Assembly (NCBI GenBank): GCA_900617975.1
Contig: UZAE01012879.1
Coordinates: forward strand, 1-10,945
Direction: 5' to 3'
DNA: 10,945 nucleotides
Source: Rodentolepis nana
Taxonomy: Eukaryota; Platyhelminthes; Cestoda; Cyclophyllidea; Hymenolepididae
In this document: in pieces, positions 7,131 to 10,945 of the stretch
Position numbering within the stretch: the first letter of the stretch is position 1
Layout of the letters: each line of letters starts with the position of its first letter
Program-made: the position numbers and the translations under genes
Notes under the pieces: model-generated
What the model was told of the DNA's origin: nothing
Seen by the model: the letters and a program-made list of their open reading frames with translations, nothing else
Database searches by the model: none

Positions 7131-9181
7131 TTGTCACTTCCTCCTTAGACACTTTCTTGTAGTACTCTCTTAATCTGATGACAATTAGGGGCATTAATAG
7201 AGACAGCCTGCTTGAGACGAAGTAGAAGAAAACTTTCTACGGACTTCAATTTATTGTGAATGCGAGTGTTGTGAATGAGGAGGTGGAGTAGGTGGCATAG
7301 TATTTATAAAGACTGCTATCTTGCATTTGTTGTGGCTTTGAGAACATATGATTGGCAGCCCATTCATTCATCCTTCGAACATTTCTTAATGCGAACGTAG
7401 ACTGCCGACTCTTGTACCATGGATTTGCAGGGCACGTACGCATTTTCATCAGGCACTGCAATCAAAGTCTTGGCTCCTCCATTCATTCAGGCACACAAGC
7501 ACACAAGCACGAGGATACCAATGAATGCGCGATTAGAGTGACTGCCAAAATTCGTATGCTTAAATAAGCGTTTAAGAACCTCAACAGGCCACAATTACTC
7601 ATGTACGCAATGCTTACCTACATTCACCCCAATAGCACCATCACCCCTATTTCATTACTGCATGAGGCTGACAACATATTGGTGGTGTCTTGGTGGCGAT
7701 TTTACTCACGGTCATCACGATGTATTCAATGCAGAGCTGTTCGCGAGCCGTTCTCTAGAGTGCACAGCAGCACACAGGATGAGGGAAGACTTGCCGTGTC
7801 CACTTAGATACTGCTCAATGAGGTTGAGTCACCTCAACTCATTTTGGGAGTCACGCCATACTTGAGGATATTGCCATTGAGATGATTGGGGATAAGCATA
7901 GCGAATTCTTGTTACAATCGGTTAAAATTTATTTGCGCATATGTGGGATCCGTATTACTGTGGTTGAAACCATTATTCAATTGACTCAAGGCACCATTAT
8001 TGAACAGAGCGAATATTGGCTTGCACTCTGACTGACATTAACAAACGGATATTAGAAAGAGAGAGGCGGCGATTGACTCCTTGACCACTACCGTGGACCC
8101 CTCAAGAAACACACTCACATCTCCCTATTCTTAATTGTCAATCTGCGAGTTGTGTTGTCTGCGTGCGGTGCACTCTTATTTGTGCATCTTCTAATTCTTT
8201 GTTAATGTGGACATGGTTTGATGAACTGACTTGATCTGGTGTGGATGTGAATTCTTCCAAAATTGCAACATACCAACAGATGAGGAACTATTGGGATCAA
8301 TTGACGTCCTGCTGTCACCCAACATTTGAGACAACAAATGAGACAGTTTTGCGAAGTGGTACAAAGAAGAATGAACTAGCATTCCTTCTTACCAATGAAT
8401 GTACGTTTTGTTGTCATAGTAATGATGAATAAACCCAGTGAATACACACAGATTGTGCGACATTCTTCATCTCCCCAATAGGTATCCTTATGCTGGAACC
8501 TCAGATTCAAACACTCTCAAATAAACTCACTGATTTAAAGGCATTACATAATTCCATTACATAATCGACACATCGATTAGTGCAGTGCTGTAATTATTCC
8601 AAACATATTAGAATTCAAAAGGTCAGTGTGCAAGACCTATATAAAGATAATGGTACTTAATGAGTGGCCATTCACCAGTCAAGTGTGTGCATTTGAGTGG
8701 GCATGAGAGGCATGAATTAGTGGGATGCTGATGGAGTGGTGAGATTTTGTGTCATGATGAAGGATAGTTCGAAAGATTAGATGTTTGAGTGCATGAAGTA
8801 GAAGAAGTATGATGGATTTCAGTGAGTAAAGAATCATTTGCAGTATTTCCATCGGTTCTTGGATGACTACCTTACTTCGGAGTTCAACAAATTGGATGCC
8901 TGGCAATCAAACGCCTGATGGCTCCAACAACATCAACATCAACAACCACAACTAACACCAATGCAGTACTCTCGGTGCGTAAGTGCGCTATTGTGTCTCT
9001 CAACCCCTCACCAAATAAATCTAGGCACTTGTGTTTGGGTTGCTCTAATTCTGTGCTACCGACAATTATTTGTCTGCTTTCGCATGGTCTCTACTGATCG
9101 CATTCATGTGCTCTGATGAAATGATATCTTCGCGGTTACGTGTTGTTGTGAATTAATTATTCATTGGGTTGGATCGGTGCA
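7131..9181. other. Two kilobases without a recognised gene
   Basis: Several short open frames (60-75 codons) exist on both strands but none shows a domain, signal peptide or repeat I can identify. On the minus strand, 7262-7083 gives two overlapping frames with protein-like composition (SVESFLLRLKQAVSINAPN in one, SKEEVTIGIDTNPLSKG in another) directly upstream of copy R. This could be decayed coding sequence, but I cannot name it. Minor features are a 9-bp tandem of CACACAAGC near 7491-7509 and a short duplicated CATTACATAAT word near 8543-8566. Confidence 0.5.
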
Positions 9182-9456
9182 AAATGTGCTATGGGAAGGC
9201 CACCTGATGCTTCTCCTTTATTAGATGGGCAGTGGTGGTGTGTCATCAAAGCGATGTTTGCTTGAGGCTAGTATTGCGACATGGAAAAGAAGTAGTTGTA
9301 GTTGGCAGTTAATGACGATGCCAATCGAGTGTTAACGCATGAAAGAAGGTAGAAGGTAGAAATAGTGGACTTTGAGGAAAAAAACGAGAGTTTGTTCGAA
9401 TGAGCTACTTATGACTTGTGAAGGTACGAAATGGACTGCTTGAAGTAGATGTGAAT
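9182..9456 (-). repeat. Dispersed repeat, copy 1 (inverted, longest)
   Basis: Read on the minus strand, this runs from TTCACATCTACT through the core CACTCGATTGGCATCGTCAT and TAACTGCCAACTACAAC to CAGGTGGCC and CCATAGCA. It shares its whole length with copy 3, apart from a segment of about 45 bp (pyrimidine-rich, TTTTTTTCC...CTTTCA) that copy 3 lacks and copy 2 partly retains. There is no coding potential, and no terminal inverted repeats are evident. It may be a fragment of an unidentified transposon or another dispersed family. Confidence 0.8.
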
Positions 9457-9751
9457 GGTTTACTGGGGTAGTGGTGGACTCAATGGCCTTTCTCCACATA
9501 CGCGCGCTGCCATTCATAACAACCCCCCTCCCTGTAAAGCAAAAGTTAATTGGTTAATTACTTGATTTTGTTAAATGCTTGAAAATGACAGAAACTAAAT
9601 GTTGGAAAGCATCCGTGTGGAGAGTGCATCAAGTTGCAAGTAGGGAACATCTTCAATTATCACTGATAATTTACTGTTTCTTTCCAAGACAAGATGAGAT
9701 GTTATTGTTGCTGTTTATTTGAAAAGATAGAAGATCGCCGCCATTACAATC

Positions 9752-9893
9752 AATTCAAACTCTCGGGTTTATTCTAAGTCCACTTTTGCTACTTTCTGCC
9801 TTCTTTCAATGCGTTGACACTCGATTGGCATCGTCATTAACTGCCAACTACAACTACTTCTTCTCCATGGCCCATTACAAGCCTCAAGCAAAC
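9752..9893 (+). repeat. Dispersed repeat, copy 2
   Basis: It contains the same core as copies 1 and 3 (GTTGACACTCGATTGGCATC...AACTGCCAACTACAAC...CTTCTCCATGG). It keeps the segment containing AAGTCCACTTT and CCTTCTTTCA that copy 3 lacks. Similarity stops after CAAGCAAAC, earlier than in the other two copies, and its upstream edge is near CAAACTCTCG. Confidence 0.8.
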
Positions 9894-10183
9894 AACTGAT
9901 TGGAATGGATCTCTTGTTCATCCGTATCGACAATATTGCTCGCTCCCTCTCTCTCTCCGTGAATTAGCCCATGTCACTCACAGTCACACTGTATGATGCA
10001 CATTGTGGGTATATCAGTGAAAGATTATCATCGATACCTCCATGCTAAGTGTCAATTTGATCTCACCGTGGGCAAACGAGATGCTCAGTACGACAATGTC
10101 TCATTTCGAATAGAGGAAAGAATACCAAATCACTCACCCTCCATTCAGCTCTCTTACTCCTTTCCTCTTTTCACATTTTACAC

Positions 10184-10414
10184 TTTCACATCTACTAAAA
10201 GTAGTCCATTTCGCACCTTCACAAGTCGTAAGTAGCTCATTCAAACGAACCCTCGTGCGTTGACACTCGATTGGTATCGTCATTAACTGCCAACTACAAC
10301 GGCTTCTTCTCCATGGCTCAATGCTAGTCTCAAGCAAATACCACTTTGATGACACATCACCACTGCCCATTTAATTAAAAACAAGTATCAGGTGCCCTTT
10401 CCATAGCATAGTTT
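10184..10414 (+). repeat. Dispersed repeat, copy 3
   Basis: It is collinear with copy 1 from TTCACATCTACT to CCATAGCA, with scattered substitutions and one deletion of about 45 bp between CCTCG and TGCGTTGACACTC (near 10254). It lies opposite copy 1 and parallel to copy 2. Open frames crossing it are not conserved in the other copies, so it is judged non-coding. Confidence 0.8.
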
Positions 10415-10945
10415 GTGTATAATAAACCCGTAGCTTAGTTTTTTCATAAAAGGTTTGTGTTAAAATTGTAATTAAAGGTGATGATAATGATGATGATTAT
10501 GGTGCTGAAGTGATGGGAATGCTTGAGAATGTTAGAGAATTTAATAAAGTGTATCAACAGATCGATTAACCTCCCACTCTAGCAGAATGCCGAAATCAGA
10601 TGCAGATCGATGCATTCATATGGCGAGGTCTCGATTCGACATTCGTTTGAGGTCTCTCTGTGCTAACAAACTTGGGAGCAGTAGTGCAAGAATCACTATG
10701 TAAATACAAGGGGTGCAAAGTAAGGAGTGTTGGCAAGGGTTTTATGGGAGAAATAGCAGATAATGGAAGGGAGAGAAGCGTGAGGTTGGGGGAGAGAGAG
10801 TTGGCTGGTGTTTGGAGAGTAGAAGTGGGTAGGTACTGCATGAAGAGAACTGCATTAAAAGATGCAAGATGACATCGCGATAGTTATTTATGAATTGAGT
10901 ATGTAGAGAGGAGTGCCCTGAAGTATTCACATCTACATTCACCTG
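10415..10945. other. Terminal stretch without a recognised gene
   Basis: It contains a short GATGAT-rich patch around 10480-10500 and a purine-rich tract at about 10740-10835. The longest open frame (10660-10872, plus) is largely that purine-rich tract translated, has no motif, and is not credible as a gene. Confidence 0.5.

Noticed and set aside
8241..8432. 63-residue plus-strand open frame with several cysteines
   Set aside because: No signal peptide, domain or conserved spacing is visible. A frame of this length is expected by chance in a region this size.
10596..10942. Overlapping short open frames on both strands near the right end
   Set aside because: They arise from a purine-rich tract (pyrimidine-rich on the other strand) giving low-complexity translations without motifs.

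Overview
This is eukaryotic nuclear DNA, most likely from an arthropod. The evidence is decayed non-LTR retrotransposon sequence (reverse transcriptase, RT, plus RNase H), ankyrin-repeat coding sequence with a frame break, moderately AT-rich non-coding DNA, short dispersed repeats, and no operon structure or bacterial-style gene packing. The retrotransposon resembles jockey/I-group elements with an RNase H domain, which are common in chelicerates such as spiders and mites. I hold the chelicerate suggestion only loosely.

Layout. 94-1792 (+) is a badly rearranged retrotransposon copy, 'copy L'. Successive blocks of its RT frame have been locally re-duplicated, and the block encoding the LPQGAVTSC motif is present seven times. 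Large internal deletions follow the YADD motif. 1793-2352 has no recognisable gene and ends in ten Gs and a single N. 2354-3466 is an exact inverted copy of 5171-6283, with a single N at each end. 3468-4858 is non-coding. 4859-5546 (-) is a run of six to seven ankyrin repeats with one frame break. 5681-7130 (-) is a second retrotransposon copy, 'copy R', lying just upstream of the ankyrin sequence on the same strand. 7131-10945 holds no recognisable gene, but carries three copies of a 140-275 bp dispersed repeat, one of them inverted.

Interpretation. No intact gene or multi-gene system is visible. The most important observation is that the 1.1 kb inverted repeat is probably an assembly artefact. 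Its identity stops exactly at the two Ns. Only the 5171-6283 copy has a flank that continues the RNase H reading frame. The left-hand ankyrin and RNase H sequence should therefore not be counted as a second gene copy. The most unusual feature that may be biological is the ordered 'stuttering' of copy L. It is compatible with repeated template jumping during reverse transcription or with error-prone break repair, though an assembly origin is not excluded.
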